Assembly (NCBI GenBank): GCA_030743915.1
Contig: JASLRP010000501.1
Coordinates: forward strand, 1-7,563
Source of the DNA: SAR202 cluster bacterium
GTDB lineage: Bacteria; Chloroflexota; Dehalococcoidia; Lucifugimonadales; UBA1123
Direction: 5' to 3'
DNA length: 7,563 nt
Shown: positions 1-6,483 of the stretch, one piece after another
Position numbering within the stretch: position 1 is the first letter of the stretch
Layout: every line of letters starts with the position of its first letter
Notes under the pieces: generated by a model
Told to the model about the DNA's origin: nothing
What the model saw: only the letters and a program-made list of their open reading frames with translations
Database searches by the model: none
Program-made: the position numbers and the translations under genes

Positions 1-294
1 AGAGAGGATCGGGTACGGGGTGTTCAGCCCTTCGACCCCTGCGACAATGACCCGATGCGACGCCATGTCGGCTTCTGTCACCGGGGAACCGTCGGCTTTG
101 GCCCGGGCGCCCATCGCACTCTCGGCGACCGCCAGAAATGCGGCTCTCGCGGAGTTTTCGGGGTCGAAGGTCAGGACATATCTGGCCTTCTCAAGGACGA
201 GTTCCCAGTTCTGTTCGGCGGACGCTTGCTCCGCTTCGTCACGAAGACGGTCAATCTGGCGCTGGATGCGCTCGCTAACCATAAGTGGCTCCAT
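1..294 (-). CDS. TPR-like N-terminus fused to CysQ/IMPase-family domain (partial, runs off left edge)
   Basis: Only the first 98 codons are inside the window; the frame is open to base 1. Residues 7-60 are predicted helical and contain ERIQRQIDRLRDEAE and FDPENSARAAFLAVAE, a TPR-like helical pair that I associate with the N-termini of large signalling proteins (kinases, cyclases) in Chloroflexota. Residues 66-98 read KADGSPVTEAD followed by a segment ending in TPYPILS. This closely follows the first conserved block of CysQ, the 3'(2'),5'-bisphosphate nucleotidase (E. coli: KADNSPVTAAD...VPVLSEE). The metal-binding SEE and DPLDGT motifs would lie beyond the edge. The usual CysQ first helix is missing and the TPR-like part stands in its place. 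I give the outermost ATG (294). A second in-frame ATG at 282 has GGAG six bases upstream and may be the real start. Fold assignment is from motif memory; catalytic competence cannot be seen. Confidence 0.7.
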   Translation of the reverse strand, partial: MEPLMVSERIQRQIDRLRDEAEQASAEQNWELVLEKARYVLTFDPENSARAAFLAVAESAMGARAKADGSPVTEADMASHRVIVAGVEGLNTPYPILS

Positions 295-736
295 GTGTGT
301 TGGAGGCAATTTATCACGCGCGCATCATCGGTCAATTACGGCAAGTCGTAGACAGGCCTACAATCGGGTCGTCCAAAACGAGCGTCAGAAATCTAAGTGG
401 ATGACAGGCACAAATGAAGTGCGTAGGAAGGCATGTCCAGAAGGAAGTCGATTAACCGAGCCCCATAATCAGCTCAAATCTGACTACGGTACAAGAACCC
501 TCGTTTTGGGGGGCCAGTCTTCTCTTCTCATGACCAATGCTGTGCTCAAGCTTTGCGCTGCTGAGTTCAATGTGGGTAACATCAGAAACGGTAGTTTCAT
601 TGGAAGGTTCGCGACGGCGCTCACGACCGGACGGATCACTGGCCGCCCGGCAGCCATTTTCGCCCGCTCGCGTGACCGGCTGTTCGCGCCATGAGGTAAT
701 GGCTGAGACACCTGAGCCGGGTTGACAGGCGAACCT
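295..736. other. Intergenic region without a convincing gene
   Basis: About 440 bases separate the end of the six-gene operon from the start of the left-edge gene. A GTG-initiated 75-codon frame on the minus strand (484-711) has no ribosome binding site and no recognisable protein character, so I do not call it. The only regulatory signal I support is the promoter close to the left gene. The operon's 3' side shows weak dyads at 703-720 and 627-650 but no T-run, so no intrinsic terminator is evident. The stretch is more AT-rich than the flanking genes. Confidence 0.6.
308..335 (-). promoter_or_regulatory. Putative sigma70-type promoter for the left-edge gene
   Basis: On the minus strand a -35 box TTGACC (330-335) is followed after 16 bases by a -10-like TAAATT (308-313). 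Transcription would begin near base 301, only about 7 bases before the ATG at 294 and about 19 before the ATG at 282. So short a leader leaves no room for a ribosome binding site before 294. It would place the GGAG just upstream of 282 in the usable position. The -10 matches the consensus at only four of six bases, so the call is tentative. Confidence 0.4.
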
Positions 737-1498
737 TTAGAGGCGAGCCATGGCCCCGCCGTCCACGAAGATGGTATGGCCCGTGACGAAGTCGCAGGCG
801 TCGGAACAGAGGTAGACCAAGAGGGCCGCCAGATCCCTCGGGTGACCGTATCTGCGGGATGGAAGGAATCGCGCCAGAAGTTCCTGCTGCTGATCCTCCA
901 GGCTTCGCGTCTCCTCGATGAACCAGCCAGGGCCGATCCCGTTTACTCGGATGTCGGTGCGGCTTAACTCCAGGCCCAGCACCCTGGTGAGCTGGGCTAT
1001 CCCCGCCATGCTGGCACAATATGCCGCCATGTTCTCGACGCCCCGCTCTGCCAGGACCGAACTGACGTTGACGATGCGTCCTTTGTCCTGGCTGACCATG
1101 TGCTCTCCGACTGCTTGACAGAAGAGAAAGACGCTGCGCAGGTTCTGGGCCAGCGCCTGGTCGAACTCCTCAGGTGTCGTCTCCAGGAAGGGCTTGGCGG
1201 CCACCAATTGACAGTTGTTCACCAGCACGTCCAGGCGCCCGTGAACCTCCATCGCCTGCCGCACGGCATGGCGCACACTGGCCGAGTCAGTGACGTCGGC
1301 GGGGAATATCGCGATGTCACGATCGTATGGGTTAGCAGCCTGACGAGTGGCTTCCAGAGCATCCTGTGGACCGCCGGCCACGGCTATGCGAGCGCCCGCT
1401 TCGGCCAGAGCTGCTGCCAAAAAGGGCGTGGCGAAGTGGCCGCCGGTAGTGAGCAGGGCGACCTTTCCTTTCAGGTTCCACTGCGGCGGAATCGGCAT
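737..1498 (-). CDS. Degenerate short-chain dehydrogenase/reductase (likely pseudoenzyme subunit)
   Basis: A 253-residue protein of classical SDR length and fold. Retained features are the ADVTD turn after the third strand, the central N119, the Ser147-Tyr160 pair and the C-terminal VTGHTIFVDGG. Three key places are altered. The cofactor-binding TGxxxGxG reads TGGHFATP (residues 18-25), losing the last two glycines. NNAG reads NNCQ (94-97). The catalytic YxxxK reads YCASM, with Met164 in place of lysine. Such a protein should bind NAD(P) poorly and lack normal dehydrogenase chemistry, yet the frame is intact and the fold motifs persist, which argues against simple decay. I start at the ATG at 1498 rather than the TTG one codon earlier. 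It overlaps the stop of the preceding SDR gene as TGATG and has GGAG seven bases upstream. It is the last gene of the operon and probably partners the upstream SDR. Its family is certain; its role is inferred. Confidence 0.9.
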   Translation of the reverse strand: MPIPPQWNLKGKVALLTTGGHFATPFLAAALAEAGARIAVAGGPQDALEATRQAANPYDRDIAIFPADVTDSASVRHAVRQAMEVHGRLDVLVNNCQLVAAKPFLETTPEEFDQALAQNLRSVFLFCQAVGEHMVSQDKGRIVNVSSVLAERGVENMAAYCASMAGIAQLTRVLGLELSRTDIRVNGIGPGWFIEETRSLEDQQQELLARFLPSRRYGHPRDLAALLVYLCSDACDFVTGHTIFVDGGAMARL

Positions 1499-2316
1499 CA
1501 ACTATCTCCAGTCTCGTGAGAGTCCCATGCCAGCACAGGCGCGTATCCGGTGGGGGCGACGCCGCTAGCCGTAACACCGCCATCGATTGTGAAAATCTCC
1601 CCGTTCAGGTACTCCGACGCGTCGGAAGCAAGGAACACAACTACGGGGCCGATTTCCTCGGGGCGCCCAAAGTGTCCTACAGGCACATGGTCGTTTCGAG
1701 GCAAAGCATCCCGAAGCGGCGCCGTGGCTTCGGTGGTGAAGGCTCCGGGCGCCAGAGTGACACAGGTGACGCCCTCTCGCGAGAGGCTTACAGCCAGCGA
1801 GCGGGTGAGATGCACCAGGCCGCCCTTGGCCACGGAGTACACGTATTCGCCCCGCACTCCACGCAGGCCGAAGTGAGAGGCGACATTGATGATCCTGCCT
1901 CGTCCGCGTTGAATCATCGACTGAGCCACTGCCCGAGAGCAGTAGAAGGCGCCTGTGAGATTTGCATCCAGGCCGGCATGCCACTCGGCGTCGGAGACCT
2001 CCCAGATGGGTTTGAGGGCCTCGTTGGGCTGCCCAGCGTTGTTCACCAGAACGTCCACGCGCCCCAGGGACTGGAGCGTCGACTCCACCATTCGGTTGAC
2101 TTGGGCGGAATCAGTAATATCGGTGGGGATGGGCAGGGCGCGGCGTCCAAGAGCCTCGACCTCTGCCGCCACATCCTCCAGGGGGCCTGGACGGCGGGCC
2201 GCCAGCGCCAGGTCGGCTCCGGCGGCGGCCAGATGCAGCGCCATCTCGCGACCGAGGCCAGTGCCTCCACCGGTGACGATGATTACCTTTCCCTCCAGGT
2301 TCAACGCTTCAAGCAT
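1498..2316 (-). CDS. Short-chain dehydrogenase/reductase, canonical, probably NADP(H)-preferring
   Basis: A 272-residue classical SDR with every core motif intact: TGGGTGLG at 15-22, NNAG at 92-95, N119, Ser147, Tyr160 and Lys164 (YSVAK), and a GEIFTIDGG segment near the C-terminus. Two arginines (41-42) end the second strand, which in this family favours NADP(H). A tail of about 25 residues after the usual SDR end is proline- and alanine-containing and may serve subunit contacts. The frame is open upstream to 2505, but the start at 2316 is supported by GAGGAG just before it and by the core sequence LEGKVIIVTGG beginning within ten residues. It lies 16 bases after the ligase gene and is coupled to the degenerate SDR. 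It probably oxidises a hydroxyacyl-CoA, or reduces the corresponding ketone, in the same pathway; the substrate is unknown. Confidence 0.93.
   Translation of the reverse strand: MLEALNLEGKVIIVTGGGTGLGREMALHLAAAGADLALAARRPGPLEDVAAEVEALGRRALPIPTDITDSAQVNRMVESTLQSLGRVDVLVNNAGQPNEALKPIWEVSDAEWHAGLDANLTGAFYCSRAVAQSMIQRGRGRIINVASHFGLRGVRGEYVYSVAKGGLVHLTRSLAVSLSREGVTCVTLAPGAFTTEATAPLRDALPRNDHVPVGHFGRPEEIGPVVVFLASDASEYLNGEIFTIDGGVTASGVAPTGYAPVLAWDSHETGDS
1499..1509 (-). promoter_or_regulatory. Ribosome binding site and stop-start coupling of the two terminal SDR genes
   Basis: GGAG at 1506-1509 lies seven bases before the ATG at 1498. The TGA of the upstream SDR (1498-1500) shares one base with that ATG. 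This fixes the start at 1498 over the adjacent TTG and implies coupled translation of the two SDRs in similar amounts. Confidence 0.65.
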
Positions 2317-2332
2317 ATCTCTCCTCGTATGG

Positions 2333-3985
2333 CTATATCTGCCTGTCGGCCACCAAGTCCCGAAGGAGGAACTTTTGGATCTTTCCCGAAGGCGTCTTGG
2401 GGAGCTCGTCGAAGACCTCCAACCTCTCGGGCCAGTACTGCTTTGCGGTCTGGTTCTGGTCGAACCACGCTTGGAGTTCCTCGAAGGTGAACTGTTCACC
2501 CTCACTCAAGGCCACGCAGGCGCACGCCCGCTCCCCCATCCGGGGGTCCGGCGTGGCCACTACCGCCACCTCCCTCACCTTGGGATGCCGGAAGAGAATC
2601 TCTTCCACCTCCACCACTGGGACATTCTCCCCGCCGCGGATGACGATATCCTTAGTGCGCCCGCTGATGCGGATGTAACCCTGCTCGTCCATTCGCGCCA
2701 GGTCGCCCGTGTTGAACCACTGCCCATCGTGAGCCTCTTCCCAAAGATCGGGCCGCTTGTAGTAACCCACAAACTGTCCGGGGCCCCGCGCCACCAGGAG
2801 TCCCTCTGTGCCGGAGGGCAGGGGTTTCCGACTGACAGGGTCCACGATGCGAACTTCCATGCCAGGAACCGGGCCGCCGTCGCTCTCCGCCGCCCTTGAG
2901 GGAGGGTCGTCTGGACTAATGAAAGTGACGGCGCCATCTTCCGTCATGCCCCAGACTGATATGACCCGACATGGCAGGCGATGGTGCGCTTCCTCCACTA
3001 GAGCGCTTGGTATAGTGGCGCCGGCGCAGACAAAGTATCGCAGAGAGGACACGTCGTGCTGTTCCAGCGTGTTGGACCGGGCAAGGTCCATCAGGAAGGG
3101 TGTGGCTCCCATGGTCCAACTCACCTCCTCCTCATCGATGAGACGCACCGCCGTGTTGGGCTCCCACATGTCCATGAGGACAGCTTTGCTACCCAGCGCC
3201 AACGGCATGTTGATCCCGTACGCGAAACCAGTGTAATGGCCAAGGGGGGAGCCCATGAGGATTCTATCGTCTTGCGTCAGTCCCAGTGCCGACTCCCCCG
3301 CGCTGCGGCTGTGGTACATGATGGTGGCTTGATTGTGCATCACTCCCTTTGGTTCTCCCGTTGTGCCCGAAGTGAAGCAGATCGCGCTCACGGCGTGAAC
3401 GGGGTCGGGACGCAGCCTTTGTAGCTCTTCCCTCGAACGCCCAACCTCCCTGCGTTGGAGCAGGACGTCCCTTTCGAAGGAGAGCATTCCTTCAGGCACA
3501 GGCTCTCCGATGACTATCACAGCCCGAAGAGACGGCAGGTCTTCGGAAAGTTCCTCCATCATGGCGCCGTAGTCGAAATTCCGGAATTTTGGAGGGATCG
3601 CCATAACCCGGGCTTCTGTTCGACCCAGCATCAGCCTGATTTGCCGGTGGCGCATGATAGGCGTGATCGGGACGATGGCGGCGCCGATGCGCACGCAGGC
3701 AAGGTATAACAGGGTGAAATGCCACCAGTTGGGGAGTTGGACTGCCACCGCGTCTCCGGGTTCCACTCCCAGGTCCAGCAGCGCCCAGGCCGCACGCTCA
3801 ACCAGTCGGTGAAGCTGACGGTAGCTCAGGGTCTCGGTATGGTCAGTGGCGTAGAAGTGGGAAACAAGGGCCACCTGATCGGGCTTCTCGTCGGCCCAGC
3901 GGTCAAGATAGTCGGTGACCACCATGTCGCCCCACCATTCTTCGCGCTGGTAGCGTTCCACCAGTTCCGATGGCGTTTGCAGCAT
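2333..3985 (-). CDS. AMP-forming acyl-CoA ligase, cyclohexanecarboxylate-CoA ligase (AliA)-like
   Basis: A 550-residue member of the acyl/aryl-CoA synthetase family, which activates a carboxylic acid with ATP and then CoA. Visible motifs are the phosphate-binding FTSGTTGEPKG (204-214), VWGMTED (344-350), the TGD aspartate (426-428), the hinge region GRTKD with RGGENV (442-454), and the C-terminal PKTPSGK with catalytic Lys535. The N-terminal half has QLPNWW (83-88), PITPIMRHRQIRLML (106-120) and SPLGHYTGF (246-254), which I associate with the AliA subgroup acting on alicyclic acids such as cyclohexanecarboxylate. Length fits that subgroup. The start at 3985 is preferred over the in-frame ATG at 4051 because GAAGGAG lies five bases upstream and the extra 22 residues are not family-like. 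It sits after a 134-base gap, the largest inside the operon. Substrate is inferred from subgroup resemblance and neighbours. Confidence 0.93.
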   Translation of the reverse strand: MLQTPSELVERYQREEWWGDMVVTDYLDRWADEKPDQVALVSHFYATDHTETLSYRQLHRLVERAAWALLDLGVEPGDAVAVQLPNWWHFTLLYLACVRIGAAIVPITPIMRHRQIRLMLGRTEARVMAIPPKFRNFDYGAMMEELSEDLPSLRAVIVIGEPVPEGMLSFERDVLLQRREVGRSREELQRLRPDPVHAVSAICFTSGTTGEPKGVMHNQATIMYHSRSAGESALGLTQDDRILMGSPLGHYTGFAYGINMPLALGSKAVLMDMWEPNTAVRLIDEEEVSWTMGATPFLMDLARSNTLEQHDVSSLRYFVCAGATIPSALVEEAHHRLPCRVISVWGMTEDGAVTFISPDDPPSRAAESDGGPVPGMEVRIVDPVSRKPLPSGTEGLLVARGPGQFVGYYKRPDLWEEAHDGQWFNTGDLARMDEQGYIRISGRTKDIVIRGGENVPVVEVEEILFRHPKVREVAVVATPDPRMGERACACVALSEGEQFTFEELQAWFDQNQTAKQYWPERLEVFDELPKTPSGKIQKFLLRDLVADRQI

Positions 3986-3990
3986 CTTGT

Positions 3991-3997
3991 CTCCTTC
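3991..3997 (-). promoter_or_regulatory. Ribosome binding site deciding the ligase start
   Basis: GAAGGAG, nearly the full anti-16S complement, lies five bases before the ATG at 3985. An upstream in-frame ATG at 4051 has a weaker AGGAA, so this site favours the shorter 550-residue protein. Some initiation at 4051 cannot be excluded. Confidence 0.6.
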
Positions 3998-4119
3998 GAT
4001 CACGGTGAGGCTTTGCAGACAGAGCATTGCCTCCGTCTCGCTCAGGCGCATGCGCTTCCTGCTCCCCCCATGATGCGGATTGGGAAACGCCAGTCGGTGG
4101 CTGTCTCTAACCTACCGGA

Positions 4120-4917
4120 TCACATCATGGTGTAGCCACCGCTGACGCTCCAAGTCTGCCCGGTGACGAAGTTGCACCGGTCTGAAGCCAGGAAGACCAC
4201 CACGTTTGCCACATCTTGCGGGGTTCCCAGTCGGCGCAGGGCGTAACGGCGGCTGGCGCTCGCGCGTCGCTCTGGCGTCCAGAAGTCTATCGCGCCCCCG
4301 GCCCACATGCTGGTGGACGCCACATCTTCAGGGTCATCAGGTATGGTGAGCCCAGGGCAGACGACGTTGAAGGTCACGTTGTGCCTGCCAGCTTCCCTCG
4401 CCAGAGACTTGGACAGGGCGATAACGGCTGCTTTGGCCCCGGAGTAGACCGCTTCGTGGTATTCGCCCATGCGGCCCGCATCGGACCCAAGGCTCACGAT
4501 GCGGCCATAGCTGTGATCGATCATGTGGGGCAGCACAGTTCGCATGCAGTGGACCGCGCCCATGTAGTTGAGGTTGACCAGCTTCTCGTGCAACTCGGGC
4601 GATTGATCCAGGAAGGGCCCCTGCTGGTCCCCGCCCGCGCCGTTGACCAGAATGTGGACCTGTTCGAACTCCTCTATGACCCGACCGACCGAGGCCTCCA
4701 CCTGTTCCCGATCTGTCACATCGGTGCGGTGCACTGTCAGAACCCCTGAAGCCCCCCGCTCTCTGGCGTCCTGGGCCACTCCTAGGGCCGCCTCTTCGTC
4801 GATGTCGAAGAGGGCGATGTTGACCCCCTCCTCCGCCAGGGTCAGCGCGATGCTCCGCCCAATGTTCGAGCCGGCCCCGGTGACGATGGCGTTTTTCCCG
4901 TTTAACGTAAGGTCCAT
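4120..4917 (-). CDS. Short-chain dehydrogenase, 2-hydroxycyclohexanecarboxyl-CoA dehydrogenase (BadH)-like
   Basis: A 265-residue classical SDR. The cofactor loop is TGAGSNIG (13-20), with Asn18 where most members have Gly, a variant also seen in active SDRs. Asp38 at the end of strand two suggests NAD+. NGAG (92-95) replaces NNAG. Catalytic residues Asn117, Ser145, Tyr158 and Lys162 are present. Similarity to BadH of R. palustris is suggested by the stretch SDAGRMGEYHEAVY, by FNVVCPG, and by the ending TGQTWSVSGGYTM. BadH oxidises 2-hydroxycyclohexanecarboxyl-CoA to the 2-keto compound, the substrate of BadI, whose homologue is the preceding gene 21 bases away. The start at 4917 has AGGG at the right distance and begins at the expected LNGKNAIVTG. 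The assignment to a BadH-type step is a good inference; exact substrate is open. Confidence 0.93.
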   Translation of the reverse strand: MDLTLNGKNAIVTGAGSNIGRSIALTLAEEGVNIALFDIDEEAALGVAQDARERGASGVLTVHRTDVTDREQVEASVGRVIEEFEQVHILVNGAGGDQQGPFLDQSPELHEKLVNLNYMGAVHCMRTVLPHMIDHSYGRIVSLGSDAGRMGEYHEAVYSGAKAAVIALSKSLAREAGRHNVTFNVVCPGLTIPDDPEDVASTSMWAGGAIDFWTPERRASASRRYALRRLGTPQDVANVVVFLASDRCNFVTGQTWSVSGGYTMM

Positions 4918-4938
4918 GTGTGCCCTCTGTAGCGTGGC

Positions 4939-5808
4939 TTACTGGTGTACTTTCTTCCTTTGTTGTTCGGCGGCATAGACCGCGTAGGTGCGAGGCGTCC
5001 GCATCTCAGTGAAGGCTTGGAGGCACTCCTGCCGCTCCTCGCTTTCCAGGAAGTCGGGAGCAAACCTCTGGAGCATCTCTCCATGAGGCCCCGTGAAGGC
5101 TCGCATCATATCCATCAGCGCGTTGAAAGACCGCTTTCGGAGTTGCACACAGGTGGGACTCATGGTCATAAGCTGCTCGCACCACCTGTCCACCTCGTTT
5201 TCCAACTCTTTCGCTGGCACTACCTTGTTGACCATGCCCAGATCGTAAGCCTCCTGGGCCGTGTAGCGAGGGCAGAAGAAATGCATCTCTTTTGCGCGCT
5301 TCATGCCGATTGTCAGGGCGGCCAACGCCACCGTATAACCGTGGTGGGGGCTGCCGACACGGGCGCCATTATGTCCGAAAATCGCGGTGTCGGCGGCGAT
5401 GGTGATGTCGCAAGTGTAGGCCAGATGGTTGCCGCCTCCGATAGAGTAGCCTTCCACAGCCGCGATTACCACCTTGGGGCATACCCGCACCAGTCGGTTC
5501 AGCTCAGGCTCGGCCCCAACCGATTCCCCGAAGCTGGCTTCGGCCTCCCAGTTCACGTCGCCGCCGCTGGAGAAGTGGCCTCCGGCTCCGGCGACGATGA
5601 TAGCGGCTATGAAAACGTCCTCCTCGGCGTCCTTCAAGGCCTGGGCGAATTCTTCGATGGTCTGGCCGCTGAAGGCGTTGAAGATATCAGGCCGATTCAT
5701 TGTGAGGCGGGCGATGCCTCCGCCCAGTTCCTCGTGGTGCTTTTTTTCGTAGATAATGTGCTCCAGGTGTTGAAAATCCTGGGGCTGGGTCCATGCCGTC
5801 CATCCCAT
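4939..5808 (-). CDS. Enoyl-CoA hydratase/isomerase (crotonase) family, BadI/MenB-like ring-cleaving hydrolase candidate
   Basis: A 289-residue crotonase-fold protein. The oxyanion-hole segments are SSGGD (80-84) and GYSIGGGN (120-127). CDITIAADTAIFG (133-145), PRYTAQEAYDLGMVNKVVP (180-198) and the late SPTCVQLRKRSFN resemble BadI, which opens the ring of 2-ketocyclohexanecarboxyl-CoA, and its relative MenB. In MenB a Ser-x-Asp pair (GSFDGG) is needed for catalysis and BadI has GSVDPG. Here the same place reads GSPHHG (152-157), keeping Ser153 but putting His155 in place of Asp. The chemistry may therefore differ or use His as the base. About 15 extra residues precede the usual start, but AAGGAG six bases before the ATG at 5808 supports it. 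It follows the DsrE-like gene by 12 bases and precedes the BadH-like gene. Family is certain, subfamily likely, reaction inferred. Confidence 0.92.
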   Translation of the reverse strand: MGWTAWTQPQDFQHLEHIIYEKKHHEELGGGIARLTMNRPDIFNAFSGQTIEEFAQALKDAEEDVFIAAIIVAGAGGHFSSGGDVNWEAEASFGESVGAEPELNRLVRVCPKVVIAAVEGYSIGGGNHLAYTCDITIAADTAIFGHNGARVGSPHHGYTVALAALTIGMKRAKEMHFFCPRYTAQEAYDLGMVNKVVPAKELENEVDRWCEQLMTMSPTCVQLRKRSFNALMDMMRAFTGPHGEMLQRFAPDFLESEERQECLQAFTEMRTPRTYAVYAAEQQRKKVHQ

Positions 5809-5820
5809 GGGGCTCTCCTT

Positions 5821-6249
5821 CTAGAAACTACCGATGATCTTCTCAGACTGCCTCAACTCTTGGATGAGCGCGTCCATGTCTGGGCGCTCCAACTCTTCTG
5901 GCAGCCTTTCCTCGACGCCCAGCAGCTTCGACCAGAGGGGACAGGCCAGAAGACGAACTCCCGCCTCCCTTGCCGCTGGCAGAAGTTGGAGAGGTTTGGT
6001 CCACCTGGAATCCCCAGGGTTGGCCAGAGGATACCCCATCTCTGCGGCCGTCCGAGAGACCAGCATCCGTGTGTCCCGATCTCGAAGCAAAGGCGACCAA
6101 TCAAACGACTGCCCGGTCAGGGCTGCAACGGCCTCGCCAGTGAACAGGACACCCACTTCAGCGGTCGCGTTCCGCGCCTCGATCGCCATAGCCACTGTGG
6201 TCAGCAGTGAGTCCTCCAATGCGTCGCGACAGATGAATAATAGTTCCAT
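5821..6249 (-). CDS. DsrE/DsrF/TusD-like small protein, first gene of the operon
   Basis: A 142-residue soluble protein with the DsrE-like alpha/beta pattern: strand MELLFIC, a helix beginning DALEDSLLTTVAMAIEA, strand AEVGVLFTG, then GVRLLACPLWSKLLG (97-111) near the C-terminus. Cys103 in that last strand-loop is where sulfur-carrying members of the family hold their active cysteine; Cys7 is a second. Related proteins pass persulfide sulfur in tRNA thiolation or sulfur oxidation, while many others of this fold have no known job. The start has a near-perfect GGAGGTGA at 6256-6263 and a strong promoter directly upstream, so it leads the operon. Twelve bases separate it from the crotonase gene, and the SD of the latter abuts this gene's stop. 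Its link to a CoA-dependent catabolic pathway is unexplained. Family membership is from pattern recognition. Confidence 0.82.
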   Translation of the reverse strand: MELLFICRDALEDSLLTTVAMAIEARNATAEVGVLFTGEAVAALTGQSFDWSPLLRDRDTRMLVSRTAAEMGYPLANPGDSRWTKPLQLLPAAREAGVRLLACPLWSKLLGVEERLPEELERPDMDALIQELRQSEKIIGSF

Positions 6250-6268
6250 ATTCCCTCACCTCCGCGCC

Positions 6269-6297
6269 ATAATAGCTGGCTGCTTGGACAGGGTCAA
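6269..6297 (-). promoter_or_regulatory. Sigma70-type promoter of the six-gene operon
   Basis: On the minus strand TTGACC (6292-6297) and TATTAT (6269-6274) are separated by exactly 17 bases, each matching the consensus at five of six positions. Transcription would start near 6262, giving a leader of about 13 bases that begins almost at the Shine-Dalgarno sequence GGAGGTGA. This is the best promoter in the window and fits the operon reading from 6249 leftward to 737. Confidence 0.65.
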
Positions 6298-6385
6298 GCA
6301 AGCCGCCGAACAGCGCCCGTCCCGGTCTTCCTGATGTATCCGTTGGAGTTCCCCTGGAATTGTCCGCGGTCGATAGTCTGACAAC

Positions 6386-6404
6386 GTTACGAAATTTCGC
6401 TAAC
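6386..6404. repeat. Near-perfect inverted repeat, candidate operator
   Basis: GTTACGAAATTTCGCTAAC is built on the perfect 10-base palindrome CGAAATTTCG (6390-6399), with GTTA and TAAC arms extending it on both sides apart from one extra C at 6400. The perfect palindromes AACGTT (6383-6388) and AACCGGTT (6402-6409) overlap its two ends. There is no T-run, and the size suits a dimeric repressor or activator between the two divergent promoters. No regulator gene lies in the window, so the function is inferred. Confidence 0.4.
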
Positions 6405-6483
6405 CGGTTTGGAGACTGTATTCCTTTAGATCAGGGTAACTTGGAACCATTGGTGGCAAATGACATCGTCAGATAGTAATCAT

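Noticed and set aside
627..650. Stem CCGGGCGG/CCGTCCGG on the minus strand as operon terminator
   Set aside because: Eight pairs with one G-T wobble, but no following T-run and nearly 90 bases beyond the last stop codon.
20..694. 224-codon plus-strand frame across the left end
   Set aside because: It lies antisense to the well-supported TPR-CysQ reading for its first 275 bases, then continues through AT-richer intergenic DNA with no recognisable motif.
484..711. 75-codon minus-strand frame with GTG start downstream of the operon
   Set aside because: No ribosome binding site, no family resemblance and a basic, low-character translation; probably chance.
703..720. Weak dyad GGCTCAG...CTCAGCC after the last operon gene
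   Set aside because: Interrupted stem with a C-C mismatch and no T-run; not a convincing terminator.
1516..2490. 324-codon plus-strand frame
   Set aside because: Antisense shadow of the canonical SDR and the end of the ligase; composition is typical of reverse-frame reading of GC-rich genes.
3986..4051. 22-residue N-terminal extension of the ligase from the ATG at 4051
   Set aside because: The extension is not family-like, and the GAAGGAG site before 3985 is stronger than the AGGAA before 4051.
4945..6210. 421-codon plus-strand frame
   Set aside because: Antisense shadow of the crotonase and DsrE-like genes, both of which show family motifs and good ribosome binding sites.
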